A stretch of DNA of 13,767 bases from Muribaculaceae bacterium (GCA_020026215.1 JAHHQT010000047.1:1-13767); one strand, 5' to 3'. Counted from the first letter of the stretch, positions 1-9,128 are shown. A program made the numbers and translations. The notes: generated by a model not told the origin, from the letters alone.

Positions 1-1266
1 TTCTCACAAGCTCCGCAGGATGAGGCTATCGCTATCTTAGAATTTGTAGCACGTCCTTACAATGTGCCTATCACTGCACGTTTCCGCCCGATTATCAAGG
101 CATTCAACAAATATGGGGTGTTGAAATCAGAAGACTTGAAAGATGTAAAATTTACTTGCTCTCCTAACATCGGTACTATCAACGAAAAGAATGAGTTCAT
201 TGCTACAGATAAAGAAGCCGAAGGTACAATTCCTGCTACTTACAATGGTTTGTCGGTTACTCAAAAAGTAAAGACTGTGTTGACTCCGTTGACATTGCTT
301 TATGACAAATACGTAGTGGACAACTTGCACGAATCTCCTGTTGTGATTGAGTCTATTATCGGTATTACTGTGGATAAAGTAGATCCGGGTTCTGTAAACT
401 GGACTGTTGAAAATCCTGAAATCTGTAAAGTGGTGAACGGTAATATTGTCGGTATTAAAGATGGAACAACTCGTATTTTCGGTAAATCAGACAACTTCAA
501 TGATACCGTTACTGTAGTGGTCCAAAACCCTATCGCAGCCAATATGCCAGTCAATTATCCTACTTTCCCGACAGAATGCAAAATCAAACAAGTGGGTGGT
601 AAGGGTATCACTATTGCTGAATTTGAAAATGGATTCAAATTAGACTATACAGGCAATGGTGCGGCTCGTGGTGCTTATATTTCCATTGACCATCCTGTAG
701 AAGTTTGGGGTATGCCAAGCTCTATCCGCATTAGAGTAAATCCTGGTGATGCTACCATCAAGAAGGTTTCAATGAATGCTGAAAATGCTATTGGTGAACG
801 TATCGCTTCTTGGGTATTTACTACCGACCAATTGGCAAAGAACAAAGAATCTGTTTATGAATTGCAACTTTCAGACTGGTGCGAAGCCGACCAAATGGCC
901 ATTTATCCTATCAAGATTAACAGCTTGCGTTTCGACATGGGCCCTTCAAAGAAAGAATCTCAATTCACTATCAGTGTCCCTGGATTTGAAGCACTATATC
1001 CTAAGTTCGGCGGTATTGCAAGCAATATCATCGCTCCAGACGTTGCCAACATTTATCCTAACCCAATCAAAGTGGGCGAAACATTCAATGTGGCAGTGGA
1101 AGGAAAAGCTGAGGTCAATGTATATGCTTTGAATGGAGCAAAAGTATTGTCAACTGTTGTTGAGGGTACATCAGCCGTATCTACACAAGGTATGACAGCC
1201 GGTGTATATTTTTTGACTGTAGCTGGAGAAGACTCTGTGAAAACAGCTAAAATGATTGTAGAATAA
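1..1266 (+). CDS. C-terminal part of a T9SS-secreted phosphodiester glycosidase-type protein (5' end outside window)
   Basis: The frame is open from base 1, so this is the last 421 residues of a longer gene; the GTG at 64 is internal, because residues before it align with the paralogues. What remains, by in-window residue: Ig-like segments (about 14-180), the conserved jelly-roll-like module (about 181-338, containing SMNAENAIGERIASWVF), and a T9SS type A sorting domain (351-421, starting at IYPNP and ending KTAKMIVE). The catalytic NAGPA domain would lie upstream and is inferred only from the four complete paralogues. The Ig region resembles the type B proteins (TCSPNIGTI, PEICKVVNGNIVGIKDG) more than type A, though it is divergent enough to be a third subtype. 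It is followed by a 143-nt gap with a promoter-like box but no convincing terminator. Confidence 0.9.
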   Translation, partial: FSQAPQDEAIAILEFVARPYNVPITARFRPIIKAFNKYGVLKSEDLKDVKFTCSPNIGTINEKNEFIATDKEAEGTIPATYNGLSVTQKVKTVLTPLTLLYDKYVVDNLHESPVVIESIIGITVDKVDPGSVNWTVENPEICKVVNGNIVGIKDGTTRIFGKSDNFNDTVTVVVQNPIAANMPVNYPTFPTECKIKQVGGKGITIAEFENGFKLDYTGNGAARGAYISIDHPVEVWGMPSSIRIRVNPGDATIKKVSMNAENAIGERIASWVFTTDQLAKNKESVYELQLSDWCEADQMAIYPIKINSLRFDMGPSKKESQFTISVPGFEALYPKFGGIASNIIAPDVANIYPNPIKVGETFNVAVEGKAEVNVYALNGAKVLSTVVEGTSAVSTQGMTAGVYFLTVAGEDSVKTAKMIVE

Positions 1267-1345
1267 AACCAATTAATATTGCAGGAAAATAAGGTGCTTT
1301 TCTCATTTAGTGGAATACTTATAGCAAAGTAATCCAAATTTTTCC

Positions 1346-1353
1346 TATCTTTG
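1346..1353 (+). promoter_or_regulatory. Candidate -7 box for the gene at 1410
   Basis: TATCTTTG matches the Bacteroidota primary sigma -7 consensus TAnnTTTG and would give a leader of roughly 50 nt before the ATG at 1410. I see no clear TTG-type -33 element about 20 nt upstream, so this rests on one box and its position. Confidence 0.45.
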
Positions 1354-1409
1354 TGATGATAATATACCATACATAAAACGATTGTAATAACAACTAATTT
1401 ACACTTATC

Positions 1410-3893
1410 ATGAAAAGATTATTTCTTTTGATAGTAGCACTTATGTGCCTATCAATGGTCGGTTTCGCTAAAGGCAATGTGAAACTTTGCGAATATGACT
1501 ATCAGGTGGATACTTTATTCCATGCAGTGGTTGGACCGGGCACTACCCAGACCTCATTGCTTCTCACTCGTGAAGTTGATCCTACATTCCATTTAAGAGT
1601 TTTCTATACAATTACAGACTTGAAACATCCGGGCGTTTCTGTAAGGGCTGTCGTAGCTCATGACAAACTTCCTGGAGGGCAAACTGTCAGTGAGATGGCA
1701 AAATCTCATTCTACAAAAGACCTTTCTTATTTTGGTGGAATCAATACTAACTTCTTCTATACAAGTGGTAGCGCATCCAGTGGAGAATCATGTATCGGTG
1801 AACCTCAAGGTTCTGCGGCTGTTGATGGCGAAATCTATAGAACAATCATCGGTACTAAAGGTAGTCCTCAATTTGCCATTGATGCAGAAGGTTTGCCTCA
1901 TATCGGACGTGTTTCATTCTTCGGCACTGCATCTTGTAATGATGAGTCTGTTGAATTCTCTGTAGTCAATAAAGAGGCTAACGACAATACATTGTCTATT
2001 TATACTCCGCGTCATTATAGAAAAATGGACAACCCTGACAAAGCCGGTAAGATTGCTGAAGTCAATGCTAAATTGGTTTCTGGTGAATCCATGCAAATCG
2101 GGAAACCGATGGTATTGGAAGTGGTGACTGCACCTACTACAACGGGTGATATTGAACGTCCAGCTGACCAATATACAATTGCAGGTCGTGGTAAAGTCAT
2201 GGCTTTTGTACAAAATTTGAAAGTCGGTGATAAAGTAACTGTTAATCCAATGACTCAATTGGACGACAAGGATTTGGTGTTGAAACAAGTTTGTTCAGGT
2301 AACCCTAATATCTTGGCTGACGGTGTAACATTGGATACTGAAAAGGACAGAGGTGATGCTGTGGCTCGTCACCCACGTTCTTCAATCGGTTATTCTGCTG
2401 ACCAAACCAAAGTGATTATGATGGTCATTGATGGTCGTACTGCGTTTTCAGCAGGTGTACATACCATGGAACTTGCAGATATGATGAGATATGCAGGTGC
2501 TGCCAATGCTATAAACGTTGACGGTGGTGGTTCTGCTACTCTTTATACTAAATCATTGGGCGTAAGAAACAACCCAAGTGACGGTCGCGAACGTGCCGAT
2601 GCAGCGGGTATGTTTACTGTGCTTTCAGCTCCTGAAGACTCGGAAATTGTTTCTATCCGTTTCGTGGATTGGGCAATGGAACTTCCTCAATTCGGTATTT
2701 ATACTCCTAAATTCTTTGGTTACAACAAATATGGTGAGTTGATTGACAAAGACGTTCAAGGGGTAAAACTTTCCATCGACTCTAAATTAGGTGAAATCAT
2801 CAATAATGGTACAACTCTTTACGCTTCTGGTACAGGTGTTGCTGCTTTCAATGCAGAATACAAAGGTTATAAGACTTCAATCCCTGTAACTATCGCTTTT
2901 AGTGATAAAGTACATTTGCGTTTGACTGATGTTCATTTGGATAACTTTCGCGAATATCCCGTAGATGTTTTGGCTACAGTGGTAGAGTCAGAAATGCCAT
3001 TGAACCCACAGGCATTGACTTGGTCATGCGACAATGAGGCTGTAGCTACTATCAACGCTCATACAGGTGTTTTGAAAGGTATCAAAAACGGTACAGCTGT
3101 CGTTGCCGGGAAAGTTGGTGAATATACAGGCAAATTGAATGTAAAAGTTGAAATACCTACAGCAGCCTATATGCCTGTCAACTATCCGGAATTTCCAACC
3201 AATTGGACTGTAAAACAAGTCGGTGGTAAGGATATGAAAGTATCTGAATTTGAAAATGGAATGAAATTGGATTATGTAGGTAATGGTACAGCACGTGGTG
3301 CTTACATTACGCTTGAACATCCGATGATTCTCTGGAGTTTGCCTGAAGTCGTTAGAATTAGGGTGAATCCTGGAAATGCCACAATCAAGAAAATCTCAAT
3401 GAATGCTGAAAATGCCCTCGGTGAACGCATCGCATCTTGGGTATTTACCACCAAAGAATTGGCAAAAAATACAGAATCAAGTTTTGAAGTGAATTTGACT
3501 GACTGGTGCGATCCTAAAGATACAGGTATCTATCCTATCCAAATCAACAGCTTGCGTTTCGATATGGGCGTGTCTGCCAAAGATACTCCATTCTCTATTT
3601 CAGTACACGGATTTGAAGCAGGATATCCTCAATTGGGTGGTATCGAAAATAATTTCGTAGCTGCTGAAAACATCAATGTTTATCCTAATCCTGTAAAAGT
3701 CGGTGAAACATTTAATGTGGCTGTTGAAGGACAGGCTTCTATTGAAGTCTTTGCCTTGAATGGTGCAAAAGTTTTGTCATCAGAGGTAGAAGGCACAAGT
3801 TCTGTTTCAACACAAGGTTTGACAGCTGGTGTCTATTTCGTTAAAGTAGCAGATAAGGATTCTTCCAAAACTGCAAAATTGATTGTAGAATAA
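1410..3893 (+). CDS. T9SS-secreted phosphodiester glycosidase (NAGPA family), type A copy 1
   Basis: An 827-residue secreted protein. It has a signal peptide (1-20, cleavage likely after VGFA), an NAGPA/DUF2233 domain (about 60-410), two Ig-like domains (about 410-497 and 500-585; the second resembles Big_2, with LTWSCDNEAVATINAHTG), a jelly-roll-like module (586-740) and a T9SS type A sorting domain (757-827, VYPNP to LIVE). Family motifs visible are NTNFF (112-116), HPRSSIG (321-327), IDGR (340-343), DGGGSAT (371-377) and NNPSDGRER (387-395), so the active-site framework looks intact. The family is known to hydrolyse sugar-phosphodiester bonds, as in removal of GlcNAc from GlcNAc-phospho-mannose; the substrate here is unknown. 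The type A signature is VGPGTTQTSL after the signal peptide, and the closest relative in the window is the gene at 6578. The ATG is supported by the signal peptide directly after it. A strong terminator follows the gene. Confidence 0.95.
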   Translation: MKRLFLLIVALMCLSMVGFAKGNVKLCEYDYQVDTLFHAVVGPGTTQTSLLLTREVDPTFHLRVFYTITDLKHPGVSVRAVVAHDKLPGGQTVSEMAKSHSTKDLSYFGGINTNFFYTSGSASSGESCIGEPQGSAAVDGEIYRTIIGTKGSPQFAIDAEGLPHIGRVSFFGTASCNDESVEFSVVNKEANDNTLSIYTPRHYRKMDNPDKAGKIAEVNAKLVSGESMQIGKPMVLEVVTAPTTTGDIERPADQYTIAGRGKVMAFVQNLKVGDKVTVNPMTQLDDKDLVLKQVCSGNPNILADGVTLDTEKDRGDAVARHPRSSIGYSADQTKVIMMVIDGRTAFSAGVHTMELADMMRYAGAANAINVDGGGSATLYTKSLGVRNNPSDGRERADAAGMFTVLSAPEDSEIVSIRFVDWAMELPQFGIYTPKFFGYNKYGELIDKDVQGVKLSIDSKLGEIINNGTTLYASGTGVAAFNAEYKGYKTSIPVTIAFSDKVHLRLTDVHLDNFREYPVDVLATVVESEMPLNPQALTWSCDNEAVATINAHTGVLKGIKNGTAVVAGKVGEYTGKLNVKVEIPTAAYMPVNYPEFPTNWTVKQVGGKDMKVSEFENGMKLDYVGNGTARGAYITLEHPMILWSLPEVVRIRVNPGNATIKKISMNAENALGERIASWVFTTKELAKNTESSFEVNLTDWCDPKDTGIYPIQINSLRFDMGVSAKDTPFSISVHGFEAGYPQLGGIENNFVAAENINVYPNPVKVGETFNVAVEGQASIEVFALNGAKVLSSEVEGTSSVSTQGLTAGVYFVKVADKDSSKTAKLIVE

Positions 3894-3914
3894 ATACGAA
3901 AACTTATAATTTGA

Positions 3915-3948
3915 GGTATCCCAAAACAAGTTTGGGATACCTTTTTTT
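3915..3948 (+). terminator. Rho-independent terminator after type A copy 1
   Basis: Perfect 11-bp stem, GGTATCCCAAA (3915-3925) with TTTGGGATACC (3931-3941), loop ACAAG, then seven T residues (3942-3948). It lies 21 nt after the stop codon. It is homologous to the terminator at 9053-9092, with compensatory changes in the stem. Confidence 0.92.
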
Positions 3949-3984
3949 GTGTCTTAATTTTAATGTCATTTAGATTTATTTGCT

Positions 3985-3992
3985 TAAATTTG
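3985..3992 (+). promoter_or_regulatory. Candidate -7 box for the gene at 4082
   Basis: TAAATTTG fits TAnnTTTG. It aligns exactly with TAATTTTG at 9129-9136 within a 40-nt block that aligns without gaps between the two type B leaders (TAGATT...TACTC...ATTAG). The element is thus conserved between paralogues. No -33 box is obvious; a TTTG at 3979-3982 is too close to serve as one for this box. The predicted leader is about 80 nt. Confidence 0.45.
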
Positions 3993-4033
3993 CGAAAAAT
4001 ACTCCATTAGATTACTGGAAAAACAACGATAAA

Positions 4034-4076
4034 TAAACAAACCAACAATTAAAACTAAACAAACCAACATTTTAAC
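4034..4076 (+). repeat. Tandem leader repeat just upstream of the ATG at 4082
   Basis: TAAACAAACCAACA occurs at 4034-4047 and again at 4056-4069, a 22-nt period, each copy followed by a related A/T-rich tail ending in AAC. The second copy ends 5 nt before the start codon. The leader of the gene at 9209 has one copy (9178-9191). It lies in the expected 5' untranslated region, so it may affect translation or be a small duplication with no role. Confidence 0.8.
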
Positions 4077-4081
4077 TAAAC

Positions 4082-6547
4082 ATGAAAAAGATTCTTTTAT
4101 CTCTTTTATTGGCTTGTATGTTCTTTACAGCCAATGCTGCCCGTCAGGGGATTATGATAGACAATGTGGAACAGCGTGTCGACACTTTGGTACACAAGGT
4201 CGTTGGCCCTGGAAATACCTATATGCGTCTGGAATTGCCTGGCCTTCCTGTCAGAGCCTATATGATGATTATTGACAGAAACAATCCGTATAACAAGATT
4301 GAAACTTTCTTAGGTAAAGACAGTATTGTCGGCATGGAACGTGTGACAGATGCCTGCGCCCGTAAATCTTACGAAGGTCATGATGCTTATTGCGGTGTCA
4401 ATGCAAACTTTTTTAATATTGGTAGTTCTTATCCTTCTGGTACGCCGATTGGTGGTAGTGTCGAAGGCGGTCAAGTACAACGCGAGACAGACAATGGCTA
4501 TTGGACTAAATGTGCTGCCTTTGACGTAGACGGCGTTCCATTCATGGACCGAATGATTTTCAAGGGAAAAGTGATTTCTGCGAAACACGGACAATATAAC
4601 TTTGAAAGAGTGAATCATCCCAGTGATGGTTTGAACATGACTTTCTTCAACCGTTATGCCGGAGCTCATACTTGTAAGGACAAATATTATGGCAGTCATA
4701 CAGGTCTTCAAAAGACAGAAGTTTTTATCAAGCCTGTTGAGGGTCAAAAATGGGGAACAAACATTGATGTAAAATGTGTGGTTGTTCGCAAGGTGACCAA
4801 TTTAGGCTATAACCTTATCGGAGAAGGCGAATCTGTCATTTCGGGTGTGAACGATGCCAAAGACTATCTTGACAAGTTCCAACCGGGAGATGAAGTGACC
4901 ATCAGAACTGAATTACATTTGGAGAATGACAAAGTGTTCCCGAATATCCATGAATTGGTTTGCGGTAATGCGCTAATCATGAAAAATGGAGAATTGTGCA
5001 ATTCAAACAATGAAGATTACAATATCAAACCTTATCCACGTACTGTTGTCGGTTGCTCAAAGGATAAACGCTGGATTTATATGATTGTGAATGATGGTAA
5101 AGGTCAATATCGTGGCTCAACCACCAGTGAAGTCTGCCAAATCTTGAAGCACTATGGAGCTTGGGATGCTGTCGGCATGGACGGCGGAGGTTCTGCAACT
5201 ATGGTAGTCAACAAAAAAGTGATGAACTGGACTTCTGACGGTCACGAACGTGCTGTGGGTAATGGTTTTGTTGTAGTTCAAACAGCACCGACTGACAGCA
5301 CAATTGCCAGAATCCGTCCGCTGGACACTCGTTTGATTTTGCCTCTTTACGGAACTGCAAAACCAATAGCTTTGGGCTATAACCAATATGATGTATTGTT
5401 GTCAGACAATGTGGAAGGTGTGACTTATACTTGTGACCCTCAAATCGGTCATATTGATGAAAATGGAACATTTGTGGCAAAAGGAGAAGTTGCAGGTGGT
5501 TATTTAACTATGCACTATAATGGTTTAACTGCGAAATTACCAGTTGAAATTGTCAATGTTTCCAACTTCAAAATCACTTACGAAAAAATCATCATGGATG
5601 ACAAGCGTCCTTATGAAATTGAAGTTTCAACAGAAATCGACGGTAAGTCATACACTGTAACACCGAAAATCTTCAACTGGAAATCTGAGAATACCGACAT
5701 TTGTTCAGTAGATGACAATGGTATCATCATGGGACATAAAGATGGAGATGCTGTGGTGAATGGTACATTCGGTGAATCTAACAATAACATCAATATTTCT
5801 GTTCAAATTCCAAAGGCAACCAATATGCCTGTCAATTACCCAACATTCCCAACTGACTGGAAATTGAAACAAACAGGTGGTACAGATTTGGCTATTGCTC
5901 CATTGGAAAACGGATTCAAATTGGACTATACAGGAAATGGTGCTGCTCGTGGTGCTTATATTTCTGTTGAACGCCCAATGGTATTATGGAGCTTGCCTGA
6001 ATCAGTGCGCATTAAAGTTAATCCTGGAGATGCAACTGTCAAGAAGATTTCAATGAATGCAGAAAATGCGTTGGGTGAACGTATTGCATCTTGGGTATTC
6101 ACAAATACAGCGGTCGAAAAGAACAAGGAATCTGTCTATGAACTTCAGTTGTCTGACTGGTGCGACCCTAAGGTACAGGCTATCTATCCAATTAAAATCA
6201 ACAGCATCCGTTTTGATATGGGCGTTTCAAAGAAAGGCAACAAATTCATGATTTCTGTTCCTGCCTTCGAAGCTGTTTACCCTCAATTTGGCGGTGTGTC
6301 TAGTGATATTATTCCTTCAAGCTGTATCAATGTTTATCCTAATCCTGTTAAGGCAGGTGAAGCATTCCTTGTTGCAGTCGATGGTCAGGCTTCCGTTGAG
6401 GTCTTTGCCTTGAATGGTGTTAAAGCTATGTCAATGATGGTGGATGAAACCAGTGCTGTTTCAACACAAGGTTTGACAGCCGGAATTTATTTTGTGAAAA
6501 TTGCCGATGGCACAACAGTCAAGACTGCAAAATTGATTGTTGAATAA
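4082..6547 (+). CDS. T9SS-secreted phosphodiester glycosidase (NAGPA family), type B copy 1
   Basis: An 821-residue secreted protein. It has a signal peptide (1-19, cleavage likely after TANA), an NAGPA domain (about 55-402), two Ig-like domains (about 405-490 and 495-577), a jelly-roll-like module (about 580-735) and a T9SS type A sorting domain (751-821). Family motifs are VNANFF (106-111), PYPRT (317-321), NDGK (337-340), DGGGSATM (367-374) and DGHER (386-390), consistent with an active enzyme. The type B signatures are VGPGNTY after the signal peptide, ACARKSYEGHDAYCG (91-105) with two cysteines absent from type A (C92, C104; a disulfide is possible), and a tryptophan before the DGHER motif (W383). 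The nearest relative is the gene at 9209. Only 30 nt separate it from the gene at 6578 with no hairpin between, so the two are probably co-transcribed. The start is supported by the adjacent signal peptide and A-rich leader. Confidence 0.95.
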   Translation: MKKILLSLLLACMFFTANAARQGIMIDNVEQRVDTLVHKVVGPGNTYMRLELPGLPVRAYMMIIDRNNPYNKIETFLGKDSIVGMERVTDACARKSYEGHDAYCGVNANFFNIGSSYPSGTPIGGSVEGGQVQRETDNGYWTKCAAFDVDGVPFMDRMIFKGKVISAKHGQYNFERVNHPSDGLNMTFFNRYAGAHTCKDKYYGSHTGLQKTEVFIKPVEGQKWGTNIDVKCVVVRKVTNLGYNLIGEGESVISGVNDAKDYLDKFQPGDEVTIRTELHLENDKVFPNIHELVCGNALIMKNGELCNSNNEDYNIKPYPRTVVGCSKDKRWIYMIVNDGKGQYRGSTTSEVCQILKHYGAWDAVGMDGGGSATMVVNKKVMNWTSDGHERAVGNGFVVVQTAPTDSTIARIRPLDTRLILPLYGTAKPIALGYNQYDVLLSDNVEGVTYTCDPQIGHIDENGTFVAKGEVAGGYLTMHYNGLTAKLPVEIVNVSNFKITYEKIIMDDKRPYEIEVSTEIDGKSYTVTPKIFNWKSENTDICSVDDNGIIMGHKDGDAVVNGTFGESNNNINISVQIPKATNMPVNYPTFPTDWKLKQTGGTDLAIAPLENGFKLDYTGNGAARGAYISVERPMVLWSLPESVRIKVNPGDATVKKISMNAENALGERIASWVFTNTAVEKNKESVYELQLSDWCDPKVQAIYPIKINSIRFDMGVSKKGNKFMISVPAFEAVYPQFGGVSSDIIPSSCINVYPNPVKAGEAFLVAVDGQASVEVFALNGVKAMSMMVDETSAVSTQGLTAGIYFVKIADGTTVKTAKLIVE

Positions 6548-6577
6548 TTTGAAATCACGACTAAAACTCAGTGTGAA

Positions 6578-9037
6578 ATGAGAAAATTATTAGTCTCTTC
6601 ACTCCTTCTGTTGGGCTTATCTTCTTTTGCAGAGAATGTGGTGAATTTGGACGGAACAGAGTTCGCTTTAGATACATTGTTTCATGCCCAAGTCGGTCCG
6701 GGAACAACACAGACTTCATTGATTCTCAAGAACAAGGCTGTTCCCACTCAACAGATGAGAGTGTTCTATAGTGTCATTGATTTGAAGAATCCGCTGATTG
6801 ACATTCGCAATGTGGTAGGGCAAGACAAGTTGGGTGGAGGAGAAACTTTGACTTCCATGGCAACTCGTTATAGCAAGGAGAAATTATCATATTTCTTAGG
6901 CGTGAATACCGACGGCTTCTATACCTCGGGTTCTACTCATCATGGAGAACCTTTGGCTGGCGAACCTTATAGCTCGCAAATTGTTGACGGCGAAATTTAT
7001 AAAATCAGTAATAACTGGACACAAATCTCTTTTGATGAAAAGGGGGAGCCTTATTATGGCTTTATGGATATGGTCGGTTATGCTACCGTCGGTGGAAAAC
7101 GATTTGATTTCAAGCGTGTAAATACGCATGAAATTTGGGATACCGGAATCACGGTCTTTACTCATCGTTTCTATAAAAAATTGAATCATCCTGAAGTGGC
7201 AGGACAAGTTTCAGAAGTAACTGCTAAAATGCTGAAAGGGGATTGTATCCGTGTCGGTGAAGAAGTTGAATTTGAAATCACAACCCATACGGGGGAATGT
7301 GTTATCCCCGAGGGTGAATATGTATTGGCTGCTACCGAAGCGGCTTGCCGTGCAGAATTGGATAAATTGAAAGTGGGCGATCGTGTTACTGTCCATGCCA
7401 AAACGACGGTTGAGGGTGTGCCTGTCAATGTCATCCAAACTTGTGGTGGTAATCCTCGTATCTTGGAGGCCGGCAAGAAAATCTCCATAGACAATCCTTT
7501 GTGGACACAACGTCATCCACGTACAGGGGTGGGGTATTCCGAAGACAAGTCGAAATTTTATATGGTGGTGATTGATGGCCGTTCACAAATTTCAATTGGT
7601 GCAACAACCAACGAGTTTTCTGATTTGATGAAATATTTGGGCGCGGACTATGCCAATAATGAGGACGGTGGAGGTTCTTCCACTTTCTATACTTTGCCTT
7701 TGGGCGTGAGAAACGTAACCAGTGACGGACACGAGCGTGGCGTTGCTGCTGCTTCTTTTGTCGTTTCAAAAGCTCCGACAGACAACAAAGTTGTGGGAAT
7801 CCGATTTATGGATTGGGCAATGAAGTTGCCTAAATATGGTATCTATACACCGAAATTCTATGGATATAACCAATATGGAGTTTTGGTGGATGCTAATCTC
7901 GAAGGAGTGAAATTGTCGTGCGATTCAAAATTGGGAGAGGTTATCAACAATGGTACTACTCTTTATGGAACGGGCGAGGGATGCAGTGCGCTGACTGCCG
8001 AATATAATGGAGTGAAGACCACAATCCCTGTAACTGTAGTAGAAAGTGCCGATGCTCATCTGCGTTTGCAAAATATCATTATTGACAATGTGCGTGAATA
8101 TCCTGTCGAAGTCAATGCCACAGTTTTGGATAAAGTAATGCCGATTAATCCAGTTGCCTTTAGTTGGACAAGTGACAATGTTGAAGTAGCAACTATCGAT
8201 GCCAACACAGGTATATTGAAGGGTATCGCAAACGGCTCTGCAAAAATTACTGGAACAAAGAATTCTCTAACAGAGACGATGAATGTCAAGGTGGAAATTC
8301 CAACGGCAACCTATATGCCTGTTTGCTATCCGTCATTCCCGACTGATTGGAAATTGAAACAAACAGGTGGCAAGGAAATCTCCATTGCTGAATTTGGGAA
8401 TGGTTTCAAATTGGACTATACCGGTAACGGTATGGCTCGTGGTGCTTATATTTCTGTTGAATCTCCTATGACTGTTTGGAGTTTGGTAGAAGGTATCCGC
8501 ATCAAGGTTAATCCGGGAGAGGCAACGGTGAAGAAAATCTCAATGAATGCAGAAAATGCATTGGGAGAACGTATGCCGTCATGGGTATTTACCGACAAAC
8601 AGTTGGAAAAAAACAAGGAATCTGTGTTTGAACTAAATTTGTCAGAGTGGAGCGACGTGAATGACATTGCGATTTATCCAATTAAAATCAGCAGCATCCG
8701 TTTTGATATGGGTGTATCTAAGAAAGATTCAAAATTCACGATTCCTGTTCCTGGATTTGAGGCGGTTTATCCTCAAATGGGAGGAGTGGAAAGTAATACT
8801 ATTGCAAAAGAATCATTCTGCATATATCCTAATCCAGTTCATGTAGGAGAAGCGTTTACTGTTATGGCTGACGGCCTTGCATCCGTTGAGATATTTGCCT
8901 TAAATGGAGCAAAAGTTCTTTCAACAATCATTGAAGGACAAACAAGCCTTTCAATTGACAGTTTGAATGCCGGAATTTATTTGGTGAAAGTAATTACCGA
9001 AAATTCTGCTAAGACGGTCAAGTTGGTCGTTAAATAA
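6578..9037 (+). CDS. T9SS-secreted phosphodiester glycosidase (NAGPA family), type A copy 2, altered active-site motifs
   Basis: An 819-residue secreted protein. It has a signal peptide (1-18, cleavage likely after SSFA), an NAGPA domain (about 58-400), two Ig-like domains (about 402-488 and 492-573; the second has FSWTSDNVEVATIDANTG), a jelly-roll-like module (about 576-732) and a T9SS type A sorting domain (749-819, ending KLVVK where the others end IVE). HPRTGVG (313-319), IDGR (332-335) and DGGGSST (363-369) are kept. However, the usual N-x-N/D-F-F motif reads NTDGF (110-114), NNEDGGGS replaces the hydrophobic-D-GGGS context, and the later motif reads NVTSDGHER (379-387). The enzyme may have altered specificity or reduced activity. 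The frame is intact, so it is not a pseudogene. Type A by its VGPGTTQTSL segment. It starts 30 nt after the upstream type B gene, probably in the same operon, and is followed by a strong terminator. Confidence 0.95.
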   Translation: MRKLLVSSLLLLGLSSFAENVVNLDGTEFALDTLFHAQVGPGTTQTSLILKNKAVPTQQMRVFYSVIDLKNPLIDIRNVVGQDKLGGGETLTSMATRYSKEKLSYFLGVNTDGFYTSGSTHHGEPLAGEPYSSQIVDGEIYKISNNWTQISFDEKGEPYYGFMDMVGYATVGGKRFDFKRVNTHEIWDTGITVFTHRFYKKLNHPEVAGQVSEVTAKMLKGDCIRVGEEVEFEITTHTGECVIPEGEYVLAATEAACRAELDKLKVGDRVTVHAKTTVEGVPVNVIQTCGGNPRILEAGKKISIDNPLWTQRHPRTGVGYSEDKSKFYMVVIDGRSQISIGATTNEFSDLMKYLGADYANNEDGGGSSTFYTLPLGVRNVTSDGHERGVAAASFVVSKAPTDNKVVGIRFMDWAMKLPKYGIYTPKFYGYNQYGVLVDANLEGVKLSCDSKLGEVINNGTTLYGTGEGCSALTAEYNGVKTTIPVTVVESADAHLRLQNIIIDNVREYPVEVNATVLDKVMPINPVAFSWTSDNVEVATIDANTGILKGIANGSAKITGTKNSLTETMNVKVEIPTATYMPVCYPSFPTDWKLKQTGGKEISIAEFGNGFKLDYTGNGMARGAYISVESPMTVWSLVEGIRIKVNPGEATVKKISMNAENALGERMPSWVFTDKQLEKNKESVFELNLSEWSDVNDIAIYPIKISSIRFDMGVSKKDSKFTIPVPGFEAVYPQMGGVESNTIAKESFCIYPNPVHVGEAFTVMADGLASVEIFALNGAKVLSTIIEGQTSLSIDSLNAGIYLVKVITENSAKTVKLVVK

Positions 9038-9052
9038 GATTGAAACATAATC

Positions 9053-9092
9053 AAATAGGCATTCCTAAAAACATTTTGGGAATGCCTATTTT
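9053..9092 (+). terminator. Rho-independent terminator after type A copy 2
   Basis: A long stem, 9053-9070 pairing with 9074-9091 (18 bp including one T-G wobble), around a 3-nt loop ACA, with the T-run forming the end of the right arm (9089-9092). The core GGCATTCC/GGAATGCC corresponds to GGTATCCC/GGGATACC in the terminator at 3915, so both copies of the A-B segment carry a related terminator at the same place. Confidence 0.9.
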
Positions 9093-9128
9093 GTGTGTTT
9101 ATTTAATGGTTATTTAGATTAATTTGTA

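Noticed and set aside
64..66. GTG as the start codon of the first gene
   Set aside because: The frame is open back to base 1, and the translated residues before the GTG align with the linker after the NAGPA domain in the paralogues. The gene is cut by the window edge.
1285..1305. Possible terminator between the first two genes (GAAAA ... TTTTC)
   Set aside because: Only a 5-bp A-T-rich stem with an 8-nt loop and no T-run after it; much weaker than the other terminators in the window.
4021..4081. A-rich leader repeats as a riboswitch or CRISPR-like array
   Set aside because: Only two copies of a short low-complexity element, no spacers and no stable secondary structure. A leader duplication is the simpler reading.
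6578..9037. Type A copy 2 as a decaying pseudogene because of its motif changes
   Set aside because: The frame is complete, with an intact signal peptide, DGGGS loop, jelly-roll-like module and sorting domain. Differences from copy 1 are mostly silent or conservative outside the active-site region.
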